64,000 nt of DNA from Microbacterium oleivorans (GTDB lineage Bacteria; Actinomycetota; Actinomycetes; Actinomycetales; Microbacteriaceae): positions 956,633 to 1,020,632 of the forward strand of contig NZ_JAMBOV010000001.1 in assembly GCF_023715745.1 (NCBI RefSeq). The letters run 5' to 3'. A program made the position numbers and the translations under genes. Below are positions 44,802-52,157 of the stretch, piece after piece (the stretch's first letter is position 1; each line of letters begins with the position of its first letter). Under the pieces are notes generated by a model. That model saw nothing but the letters and a program-made list of their open reading frames with translations. It was not told the DNA's origin and ran no database searches.

Positions 44802-45842
44802 TCAAGACCAGGCGGCGTCGCGCACCGCGGCGCTCGAGGCGCCGGTGGGCGTGGACGTCGAGTTCCGGACGACCAGCCGAGGGCGGATGATGACGCTCGT
44901 CGGCTCGGCGGTCGGGTCCTCGATGTGGCGCATGAGCAGCTCCACGGCCGTCGCGCCCTGCTCCCGGGGCACCTGTCGCAGTGTCGTGAGCGCGAACATC
45001 TCGGCGTTCTCGTGATCATCGATGCCGATGACGCTGAGATCGGATGGGACGAGGATGCCGAGACGACGCGCCGCGATGATGGCGCCGATGGCGACCTCGT
45101 CGCACGCGGCGACCAGCCCGGTCGGTCGCTGCGCGGGGTCGCTGAGCAGATCGACCGCCGCGGCGTACCCGGCCGACATCGTCAGTTCGGCGGGGGTGCG
45201 GGTGATGTGGTCGGCGAGGCCGGACTCGCGCATCTCGCGTTCGTAGCCCTCGTAGCGGGCGGACTCCACGTGCGGCCACAGCGACGCCGACGTCCCTCCG
45301 AGGAAGGCGATGCGCCGGTGTCCCAGTGAGACGAGGTGCGCCGTCGCCAGGGCGGCCGCGTGCGGATCGTCGAGGGTCACCACGCTCGTGCTGCGCTCGG
45401 TACCGATGACGCTCACGACCGGCCGGCTGAGGGAGAGGAGGGTGTCCAGTTCGCTCTCGGCCGGTTCCAGGCCGACGGCGATGAGCCCGTCGAACCTCTT
45501 GCGGGTGAGGAACTCGTCGAACACGCGGCGGCGGGTCTGGCTGCCCGGGTCCGCGTCGTACAGCGTGAGGTCCAGTCCCCGTTCCAACAGGGCTTCCTGG
45601 ATGCCCTCGAGCACCTCGGCGAAGAACCACCGATTGACGTGGGGCATCACGACACCGACGTTGCGGGTGCGCCCCGTCGCGAGACTGACGGCACTGGTGG
45701 ACGGCGTGTAGCCGAGCCGGTTGGCCGCTTCGTGCACACGCCGGCGCGCGTCGGCCGATACCTGGGTGCTGCCCGTCAGGGCACGACTGGCCGTCGCCTT
45801 CGATACGCCGGCCTCACGTGCGACGTCGGCGATGGTGCTCAT
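44802..45842 (-). CDS. LacI family repressor of the alpha-glucoside-type transporter
   Basis: Repressor of 346 aa. The N-terminal helix-turn-helix and hinge are standard: STIADVAREAGVSKATASRA (2-21) and RLGYTPSTSAVSLATGR. The periplasmic-binding-protein-like sensor fills the rest. The ATG at 45842 follows GAGGAGGACCG. It is divergent from a carbohydrate ABC operon, and GGAACCGGTTCC-type palindromes lie at its own -35 and at the +1 of the target operon, so it very likely controls both. The inducer is probably the transported glucoside. Confidence 0.92.
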   Translation of the reverse strand: MSTIADVAREAGVSKATASRALTGSTQVSADARRRVHEAANRLGYTPSTSAVSLATGRTRNVGVVMPHVNRWFFAEVLEGIQEALLERGLDLTLYDADPGSQTRRRVFDEFLTRKRFDGLIAVGLEPAESELDTLLSLSRPVVSVIGTERSTSVVTLDDPHAAALATAHLVSLGHRRIAFLGGTSASLWPHVESARYEGYEREMRESGLADHITRTPAELTMSAGYAAAVDLLSDPAQRPTGLVAACDEVAIGAIIAARRLGILVPSDLSVIGIDDHENAEMFALTTLRQVPREQGATAVELLMRHIEDPTAEPTSVIIRPRLVVRNSTSTPTGASSAAVRDAAWS

Positions 45843-45888
45843 CGGTCCTCCTCGACCCCGTCCGACCGTCCCCCTCGGTCGAGCACTC

Positions 45889-45926
45889 AGCGTAGTGCCT
45901 GAGCGGGCAATTCGGAACCGGTTCCG
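45889..45926 (-). promoter_or_regulatory. lacI-type gene promoter with LacI operator over the -35
   Basis: On the minus strand TTCCGA (45917-45912), a 17-bp spacer and TACGCT (45894-45889) form a promoter. The -35 overlaps a perfect 14-bp palindrome CGGAACCGGTTCCG at 45913-45926, with the central CG typical of LacI-family sites. This predicts autorepression. Confidence 0.6.
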
Positions 45927-46003
45927 GCCTCGAGCCGTGAGAGCGATCCCACGGAGTCGGACCCGCGACACTCTAATGGTTGCAGAACCTTGATATTTCG
46001 CTG

Positions 46004-46049
46004 TTGTGTCGCGGCCCGTGGAACAGTAGGTTGTCCTGGAATCGGTTCC
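46004..46049 (+). promoter_or_regulatory. Promoter and LacI operator of the alpha-glucoside-type transporter
   Basis: TTGTGT (46004-46009), a 17-bp spacer and TAGGTT (46027-46032). GGAATCGGTTCC at 46038-46049 covers the predicted transcription start and matches the palindrome at the repressor gene at 10-11 of 12 positions. An operator over +1 is the classic repression arrangement. Confidence 0.65.
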
Positions 46050-46107
46050 CCAAGGATGCGGCCAAGGCTCCTCTGGGTGGACGATGATCCCGAAAGAGGA
46101 GAAGTAC

Positions 46108-47442
46108 ATGGCATTGTCACAGCGATACCGTCTTCTTGCCCCGGTCGCCCTCCTGGGCGCCGCAGCACTGGTGCTGGCCGGGTGTGCAGAAGGTGGCACC
46201 GAGGGCGAGGGCGGCACGGGCGGCGAGGCGAAGACGACCGTCCGCATCGCCGGAGGCATCACCGGCGGTGAGGCCGACGCCCTCAACAAGTCGTTCGAGA
46301 AGTTCACCGCCGACACCGGCATCACGGTCGAGTACACCGGCGACAAGTCGTTCGAAGGAAACATCGTCACGAAGGTCACGGGCGGCGACGCCCCGGACAT
46401 CGCGATCGTTCCGCAGCCCGGTCTGCTGAAGACGCTCGTCGACACCGGCAAGGTGCTCCCGGCATCCGACGCCGTCGAGAGCGCGGTCGACGAGAACTGG
46501 TCGCCCGACTGGAAGAACTACGGCACGTTCGACGACGAGTTCTACGCGGCTCCCATGCTCGCGAACCTGAAGGGATACGTCTGGTACTCCCCGAAGCAGT
46601 TCGCCGAGTGGGGTGTCGAAGTCCCCAAGACGTGGGACGAGATGATCGCCCTGACCGACAAGATCGTCGAGACCACCGGCGGACCCGCGTGGTGCGCCGG
46701 ATTCGCCTCCGACGCGGCCTCGGGATGGCCGGGCACCGACTGGATCGAGGACCTCGTCCTGCGCCAGTCCGGACCCGACGTGTACGACCAGTGGGTCGCC
46801 GGTGACGTGAAGTTCACCGACCCGCAGATCAAGGACGCGTTCGACGCGGTCGGCGACATCCTTCTCAACCCCGACTACGTCAACGCCGGCTACGGCGACG
46901 TCAAGAGCATCAACTCGACGGCCTTCGGTGACGTGGCCGCGGCGGTCGCGAGCGGCGACTGCGCGCTCACCCACCAGGCGTCGTTCCTGTCGGCGAACTT
47001 CCTCGACGTGCAGACCGCGGACGGCCAGACCCCCGAGGTCGCGCCCGAAGGCGATGTCTACGCATTCATCATGCCGGGCTACACCGAGGGCGAGCTCCAG
47101 GTCGAGGGTGGCGGCGAGTTCGTCGCCGGCTTCTCGGACGACGAGTCCACCCAGAAGGTGCTGGAGTTCATGGCTTCCCCCGAGTTCGCCGACGCTCGTG
47201 TCGAGCTCGGTGGTGTCATCTCCGCCAACAAGAACGCCAACCCCGACCTCGCCTCCAGCGAGTTCCTCAAGGAAGCGATGACGACGCTCCAGGACGAGTC
47301 GACGGTCTTCCGCTTCGACGCCTCCGACCTGATGCCCTCCACGGTGGGCTCGGGCTCGTTCTGGAAGGGCATGGTCGACTGGATCGACGGCAAGGACACC
47401 GACACGGTGCTCTCCGACATCCAGGCCGGTTACGAGAACTGA
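46108..47442 (+). CDS. Alpha-glucoside-type ABC transporter substrate-binding lipoprotein
   Basis: Family 1 solute-binding lipoprotein of 444 aa with lipobox VLAGC and Cys26. After a Gly/Glu-rich linker the mature domain starts near residue 48 (TTVRIAGGITGGEADAL). ITVEYTGDKSFEGNI, WVWYSPKQFAEWGVEVPKTW-like segment (YVWYSPKQFAEWGVEVPKTW) and GFASDAASGWPGTDWIEDL are typical of the AglE branch that binds alpha-glucosides such as maltose, trehalose or sucrose. GAGGAG precedes the ATG at 46108; an ATG eight codons upstream is less well placed. It leads the operon repressed by the divergent LacI protein. Confidence 0.9.
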   Translation: MALSQRYRLLAPVALLGAAALVLAGCAEGGTEGEGGTGGEAKTTVRIAGGITGGEADALNKSFEKFTADTGITVEYTGDKSFEGNIVTKVTGGDAPDIAIVPQPGLLKTLVDTGKVLPASDAVESAVDENWSPDWKNYGTFDDEFYAAPMLANLKGYVWYSPKQFAEWGVEVPKTWDEMIALTDKIVETTGGPAWCAGFASDAASGWPGTDWIEDLVLRQSGPDVYDQWVAGDVKFTDPQIKDAFDAVGDILLNPDYVNAGYGDVKSINSTAFGDVAAAVASGDCALTHQASFLSANFLDVQTADGQTPEVAPEGDVYAFIMPGYTEGELQVEGGGEFVAGFSDDESTQKVLEFMASPEFADARVELGGVISANKNANPDLASSEFLKEAMTTLQDESTVFRFDASDLMPSTVGSGSFWKGMVDWIDGKDTDTVLSDIQAGYEN

Positions 47443-47495
47443 TCGTCTCGTGACGATCGGTTGAGCCGAGCGGGGCCGGGCTGAGACGCCCGGCC
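47441..47495 (+). other. Two intercistronic hairpins after the binding-protein gene
   Basis: GATCGTC-TCGT-GACGATC (47441-47458), overlapping the stop codon, and GGCCGGGC (47474-47481) with GCCCGGCC (47488-47495). Both stems are perfect. They sit between binding-protein and permease genes, as in the two other ABC operons of this window. Confidence 0.5.
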
Positions 47496-47548
47496 GCTTC
47501 TCCCATCCACTCCGCCCGGTACGTCGCTGTACTCAGAAGGGGACACCT

Positions 47549-48886
47549 ATGTCGCAGACGACCGTCGACAGGCCCGTCGACACCGAACCTCCCGTCACCA
47601 CCCATGCCACCGACCCGAAGGGGCGCGCGGTCACCCGCATCGTCGTCGCCGTCGGGTTCGTCCTGATCGTCGCCGTCGCACTCCTGCTGGCCTTCACGGC
47701 GTCCAGCGAGGAATCCTCGCGCATCACGATCGGGTTCTCGCTCAACAGCTTCTTCCTCTGGCTCGGCGGACTGAACCCGCTCGTCCAGATCCCCGTCATC
47801 CTGGTGGTCTTCGGCATCGTCGTCGGGATCATCCTCGTCCTGATCGAGTTCGCCCCGCGCCCCGGCCGCGGCTACTTCATCATGCGGCTGGCGGCCTGCC
47901 TGCTCATCCCGCTGCTGGCCTTCCTGCTGCTGCGCCCCTACGCGAACGCGGTGGTCTACGTCGTCGCGATCGCTCTGCTGGTCGGTGGACTGCTGTTCTT
48001 CGCCGACTTCCGTTCCCGGCAGGGCGCCGGCTATCTGTTCCAGCTCATCCTCTTCATGGCCCCGGCCAGCATCATGCTGATCCTCGGCCTCATCTACCCG
48101 GCCATCTCGACGATCTTCAAGTCGTTCTTCGACAAGTCGGGCGACCAGTTCGTCGGCCTCGAGAACTACATCTGGGTGTTCACCAACCCGACCGGCACGG
48201 CGTCGGTGGTCAACACCCTGCTGTGGGCGCTCCTGGCCCCCACGATCTCGGTCGTGATCGGCCTCGCGTACGCCGTCTTCATCGACCGCGCCCGCGGCGA
48301 GAAGATCCTGAAGGTGCTCGTGTTCATGCCCGTCGCGATCTCGTTCGTCGGCGCCGGCATCATCTGGAAGTTCATGTACGACGCGCGCCAGGGCGACCAG
48401 GTCGGCCTGCTGAACGCCATCGTCACGGCCTTCGGAGGCGACCCGGTGCAGTGGCTGGCCATCAAGCCGGTCATCAACACGCTCATGCTTCTCGTCGTCT
48501 TCATCTGGACGCAGACCGGCTTCGCGATGGTGATCCTGTCGGCGGCCATCAAGGCGGTGCCCGTCGAGCAGATGGAGGCGGCGCAGCTGGACGGCACGAA
48601 CGCGTGGCAGCGGTTCCGCAACGTCACGGTCCCCGGCATCCGCTCGTCGCTGATCGTCGTGCTCACGACCATCACGATCGCCTCGCTGAAGGTGTACGAC
48701 ATCGTCGCCGTCATGACCGGCGGTCGCGATGAGACGACCGTCCTCGGCTTCGAGATGGTCAACCAGCAGCAGCGGTTCCAGAGCTACGGGCACTCCTCGG
48801 CCCTGGCCGTCGTCCTGTTCCTGTTCGTCCTGCCGCTGATCATCTACAACGCCCGATCGATGGCCAAGCAGAGGGAGATCCGCTGA
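47549..48886 (+). CDS. Alpha-glucoside-type ABC transporter permease with extra N-terminal spans (AglF-like)
   Basis: Permease of 445 aa, about 120-150 longer than a standard MalF-type subunit of this size class. The added N-terminal part holds four predicted spans (about 30-50, 72-98, 110-128, 132-152). The canonical six-span core starts near YLFQLILFMAPASIM (about 163). The EAA docking loop is MEAAQLDGTNAWQRF...VPGIRSS. AGAAGGGG precedes the ATG at 47549. The long form is known in the AglF/GtsB-like group. The stop overlaps the next start by 1 nt (TGATG). Confidence 0.9.
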   Translation: MSQTTVDRPVDTEPPVTTHATDPKGRAVTRIVVAVGFVLIVAVALLLAFTASSEESSRITIGFSLNSFFLWLGGLNPLVQIPVILVVFGIVVGIILVLIEFAPRPGRGYFIMRLAACLLIPLLAFLLLRPYANAVVYVVAIALLVGGLLFFADFRSRQGAGYLFQLILFMAPASIMLILGLIYPAISTIFKSFFDKSGDQFVGLENYIWVFTNPTGTASVVNTLLWALLAPTISVVIGLAYAVFIDRARGEKILKVLVFMPVAISFVGAGIIWKFMYDARQGDQVGLLNAIVTAFGGDPVQWLAIKPVINTLMLLVVFIWTQTGFAMVILSAAIKAVPVEQMEAAQLDGTNAWQRFRNVTVPGIRSSLIVVLTTITIASLKVYDIVAVMTGGRDETTVLGFEMVNQQQRFQSYGHSSALAVVLFLFVLPLIIYNARSMAKQREIR

Positions 48887-49857
48887 TGACCGTCGCAGCA
48901 CCCACCACACCGGTCGACAACCGCACGGCCCGTCAGGTCGCGCGCGACACCCGCAAGAACGAGGCGATCGCCCACAGGAAGCTGACCTCGAAGGGTGCGA
49001 CGATCGCGGCCGTGATCATCGCCATCTTCTGGACGATCCCGACGTTCGGCCTCTTCGTCACCTCGTTCCGACCCGGAGCCGACACCCAGTCGACCGGATG
49101 GTGGACGGTGTTCACGAACCCCGACTTCACCCTCGACAACTACTTCGAGGCGCTGAACTCGGGCGGCACCTCCACCACCTTGGCCGCGGCGTTCGTGAAC
49201 TCCCTCGCGATCACGATCCCCGCGACGGTGTTCCCGATCGTCATGGCGGCTCTGGCGGCCTACGCGTTCGCGTGGATCGACTTCAAGGGGCGGAGCGCGC
49301 TGTTCGTCTTCGTGTTCGCCCTGCAGATCGTGCCCCTGCAGATGGCGCTCGTGCCGCTGCTCTCGCTCTTCTCGGAGGGCCTCACGATCAACGAGGTGCC
49401 GATCTTCCCCGGCTTCGGTCTCAACGACGTGCAGTACAGCTTCGCCCGCGTCTGGATCGCGCACGCGATCTTCGCGCTGCCGCTGGCGACGTTCATGCTG
49501 CACAATTTCATCGCGGAGATCCCGGGTGAGGTCATCGAGGCGGCCCGCGTGGACGGCGCCGGTCACGGTCAGGTGTTCTTCCGGATCATCCTGCCGCTGG
49601 CCGCTCCGGCGATCGCCTCGTTCGCGATCTTCCAGTTCCTGTGGGTCTGGAACGACCTGCTGGTCGCGACGATCTTCGCCTCGCCCGGCGCCCTGCCCAT
49701 CACCCAGGCGCTGAACTCGCTGTCGGGAACCTGGGGCAACCGCTGGTTCCTGCAGTCGGCCGGTACGTTCATCTCGATCATCGTGCCGCTGATCGTGTTC
49801 TTCGCACTGCAGCGCTTCTTCGTGCGCGGCCTGCTCGCGGGCGCGACGAAGGGCTGA
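48886..49857 (+). CDS. Alpha-glucoside-type ABC transporter permease (AglG-like)
   Basis: Second permease, 323 aa and six spans; the N-tail (about 1-37) is basic and polar. The EAA loop is VIEAARVDGAGHGQVFFRII...LPLAAPA (quoted in parts). The start overlaps the previous stop by 1 nt. No ATPase or glucosidase gene is in this operon, so a shared ATPase and an enzyme encoded elsewhere must complete the pathway (inference). The operon ends in a very strong hairpin. Confidence 0.9.
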   Translation: MTVAAPTTPVDNRTARQVARDTRKNEAIAHRKLTSKGATIAAVIIAIFWTIPTFGLFVTSFRPGADTQSTGWWTVFTNPDFTLDNYFEALNSGGTSTTLAAAFVNSLAITIPATVFPIVMAALAAYAFAWIDFKGRSALFVFVFALQIVPLQMALVPLLSLFSEGLTINEVPIFPGFGLNDVQYSFARVWIAHAIFALPLATFMLHNFIAEIPGEVIEAARVDGAGHGQVFFRIILPLAAPAIASFAIFQFLWVWNDLLVATIFASPGALPITQALNSLSGTWGNRWFLQSAGTFISIIVPLIVFFALQRFFVRGLLAGATKG

Positions 49858-49867
49858 GCCCCGAACG

Positions 49868-49911
49868 ACGAAGAGGGGGATGCCGGTGGTCACCGGCATC
49901 CCCCTCTTCGT
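49868..49911. terminator. Perfect 21-bp terminator hairpin
   Basis: Bases 49868-49888 are exactly complementary to 49891-49911 with a GT loop. It lies between the convergent permease and DUF305 genes and probably works in both directions. Confidence 0.8.
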
Positions 49912-49922
49912 ATGTCTGCGTG

Positions 49923-50612
49923 TCAGCCGCCGCAGCCGAGGCGCTCCTGCATCGAGGTCATCGCCTGGATCTCGAACGTCTGCCCCTTGATCATGGTCTC
50001 GGCGACCGTGCGGACGCGCTCGTCCGAGGCGAGGTCGACCGCGGCCTCCGCCATCGGTATCGCACCCCGGTGGTGGCGGATCATCAGAGTGAGGAACGAG
50101 CAGTCCGCCTCCTGACCGGTGGCCGTCTTGAGCGCGGTCAACTCGGCATCCGAGGCCATGCCCATCTGCTCGCGGACCTCCTCGTCGGACAGCGGCTCGC
50201 CGTCACTGCCGCCGTGGGCGTGGCCGGCGGAATCGGATGCCGCCATCCAGGCCATCGGCTGATCGTCGTACTGCGGCAGCCCCCATCGGACCAGCCAGTC
50301 CAGCATCTCGCCGCGCTGCGACGACTGCCCGGTCGCGATGTCGTACGCGAGGGCGCGGAGCTCGTCGTCCTCGGTCTCGGCGTAGATGGTCATCGCCATG
50401 TCGACGGCCTGCGCGTGGTGCATCTGCATGTCGCGGGCGAAACCAGCATCCGCGGAGCCCTCACCCGGGGTCGAGCCGGCGATGCCGAACGTCGAGAAGC
50501 GACCGATCGCGAACGCCACCGCGGCGATGGCGAGGCCCACGAGCACCACGACCCACCAGGGCGGGAGGGTGCGCCCGACGCCCGGCTCGTCGCCGACGGT
50601 GCTGTCGGTCAC
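49923..50612 (-). CDS. DUF305 membrane-anchored protein
   Basis: Protein of 229 aa with one N-terminal membrane span (about 17-38) and a four-helix DUF305 domain outside. Two His-pair motifs stand out: MQMHHAQAVDMA (about 63-74) and MIRHHRGAIPMA (about 175-186), both with nearby Met. DUF305 proteins have ferritin-like helical folds and some bind metal, often copper; the His/Met-rich motifs agree with that. The GTG at 50612 overlaps the stop of the DUF3105 gene by 4 nt, so the pair is co-translated. Confidence 0.87.
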   Translation of the reverse strand: MTDSTVGDEPGVGRTLPPWWVVVLVGLAIAAVAFAIGRFSTFGIAGSTPGEGSADAGFARDMQMHHAQAVDMAMTIYAETEDDELRALAYDIATGQSSQRGEMLDWLVRWGLPQYDDQPMAWMAASDSAGHAHGGSDGEPLSDEEVREQMGMASDAELTALKTATGQEADCSFLTLMIRHHRGAIPMAEAAVDLASDERVRTVAETMIKGQTFEIQAMTSMQERLGCGG

Positions 50613-51319
50613 TGCTTGCCGGGTGCGTCCAGGGCGCCGGTGCACGCGGCACCCGGCTCGGGACCGTTGACGTTGCGCCAGTAGGCCTTGATGAACTCGC
50701 CGATGCGCTCGTCGTCCGGGGAGTCGACCTTGAGCTGGGCGTTCCATGCGCTGACGGCGATCGGGGTATCCATGTCCTCGTAGGGCGAGAGGATCGTGTA
50801 GTCCGACGGCAGCTGTGCGTCGAGGGCGTCGATACCGGCCTGGTCGACCTGAGCCGGGTCGTAGGTGATCCAGACGGCGCCGTGCTCGAGGGCGTGGACG
50901 GCGTTCTCGTTCGGGACGGGCTGATCGTAGACGCCGCAGTTCAGCCACACCGCGTTGTGGTCGCCGCCGGCGGGAGGCGTCTGCTCGTAGTCGACGGCGC
51001 CCTCGACGTGGTTCGCGGTGTGCTCGAAGGTCTGCACACCCGAGATGCCCGAGCCGTCGCCGTCACCGCGCGCGACGGTCACCGGGCGGGGAGTGAGGAC
51101 GACCGAGGCGACCACGAGGCCCACGATCACGACGGCGGCGGTGGCGCCGACGATCCACCAGGTGGTCTTCGTGCGGCGGCGCTTGGCGAGCTGCCGCTGA
51201 TACTCGGCGAGCTTCTGCTGCTTCTGCTGCTCGCGCTGCTGCTTCACGGTGAGGTTCAGCTGCGCCTGCGTCGCGGGGTTGCCGCTGGTCCGCTTGCCGG
51301 TGGGATCGTTCGGGGTCAT
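50609..51319 (-). CDS. DUF3105 single-span membrane protein
   Basis: Protein of 236 aa: a Gln/Lys-rich cytoplasmic tail with coiled-coil look (about 24-50), one membrane span (about 53-75) and an outside domain of the DUF3105 type with HTANHVEGAVDYEQTPPAGG, WLNCGVYDQPVP and VHALEHGAVWITYDP. The conserved His residues and two Cys suggest metal or redox chemistry, which is unproven. First gene of the DUF3105-DUF305 pair. Its upstream region (51320-51498, 179 bp, divergent from PAP2) has a TAAGAT box at 51370-51375 on the minus strand. Confidence 0.85.
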   Translation of the reverse strand: MTPNDPTGKRTSGNPATQAQLNLTVKQQREQQKQQKLAEYQRQLAKRRRTKTTWWIVGATAAVVIVGLVVASVVLTPRPVTVARGDGDGSGISGVQTFEHTANHVEGAVDYEQTPPAGGDHNAVWLNCGVYDQPVPNENAVHALEHGAVWITYDPAQVDQAGIDALDAQLPSDYTILSPYEDMDTPIAVSAWNAQLKVDSPDDERIGEFIKAYWRNVNGPEPGAACTGALDAPGKQ

Positions 51320-51498
51320 GGGGGTGGCCTCGTCGGTCGGGATGAATGGGCGCGGGCGCGCTCCCGAAGATCTTATTCGCCTGCATCTGCACGAGCCCCG
51401 GGGGAGCGGGTTTCATAGCGTCTCGTGACGTGGGAGGCATGGAGTCCCGCGCGCGCAAGGGGTGCGTCCGGGACGACGATGTCGGCCAGGATGGGGCG

Positions 51499-52152
51499 AT
51501 GACGGTCCCCACGCACGAACATGAGATCAGCATCGGTCTGCGCCTCGCGGTCATCGGCGCCATCCTCCTCGTCGCGGCTGTGGCGACCGGGATCGCCGTC
51601 GAGTCGACGGACTCCGAGCTGATCGACCTCGACGCGTGGTGGAACAGCTACGTGGCGACGTTCCTGCCCGGCATCCGTCCCGTCGCGCTGCTGATGAACG
51701 TCCTGGGCGCCGGGGTCATCGGCACGTACGTCGTGCCCCTGGCGGGCGCGGCGCTCCTGTTCCTGTTCCGGCGGCCCTGGGGTGCCGTCTTCTTCCTCGC
51801 GGCGTCCATCGCCGGCGCCCTCGTCGTGCAGTTCCTCAAGGGGCTGTTCAGTCGGGTCCGCCCCGAGGAGATGCTCGTCATCTCCGACCACGGGTCGTTC
51901 CCGTCCGGTCACACGGCGAACGCCGCCGTGATCGCCACCGTCGCGGTCATCCTCTTCCCCCGCGTCTGGGTGGTCGTCGTCGGACTCGCGTGGACGCTGC
52001 TCATGGCGTTCAGTCGCACCCAGGTTCACGCGCACTGGCTGACCGACACGCTGGGTGGGACGGTGCTGGGGGTCGCCACGACGCTCCTCGTCGCCGCGAC
52101 TCTGACGATCCCGGTCGTCCGCGAACGCGAGCGCCGGCTCTCGCTAGGCTGA
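51499..52152 (+). CDS. PAP2 family membrane phosphatase
   Basis: Lipid phosphatase-like membrane protein of 217 aa with about six spans. The three active-site motifs are present: KGLFSRVRP (motif 1), PSGHT (motif 2) and SRTQVHAHWLTD (motif 3, catalytic His). Members act on undecaprenyl pyrophosphate, phosphatidic acid or related lipids. The start at 51499 was chosen at the ATG before MTVPTHEHE, after which the first span begins; the region upstream in frame does not look coding. It is followed 5 nt later by the HerA-like gene. Confidence 0.87.
   Translation: MTVPTHEHEISIGLRLAVIGAILLVAAVATGIAVESTDSELIDLDAWWNSYVATFLPGIRPVALLMNVLGAGVIGTYVVPLAGAALLFLFRRPWGAVFFLAASIAGALVVQFLKGLFSRVRPEEMLVISDHGSFPSGHTANAAVIATVAVILFPRVWVVVVGLAWTLLMAFSRTQVHAHWLTDTLGGTVLGVATTLLVAATLTIPVVRERERRLSLG
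52145..52150 (+). promoter_or_regulatory. -10 element of probable leaderless HerA-like gene
   Basis: TAGGCT within the last codons of the PAP2 gene, 7 nt before the ATG at 52158. No ribosome site is present. Confidence 0.4.
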
Positions 52153-52157
52153 GCGGC

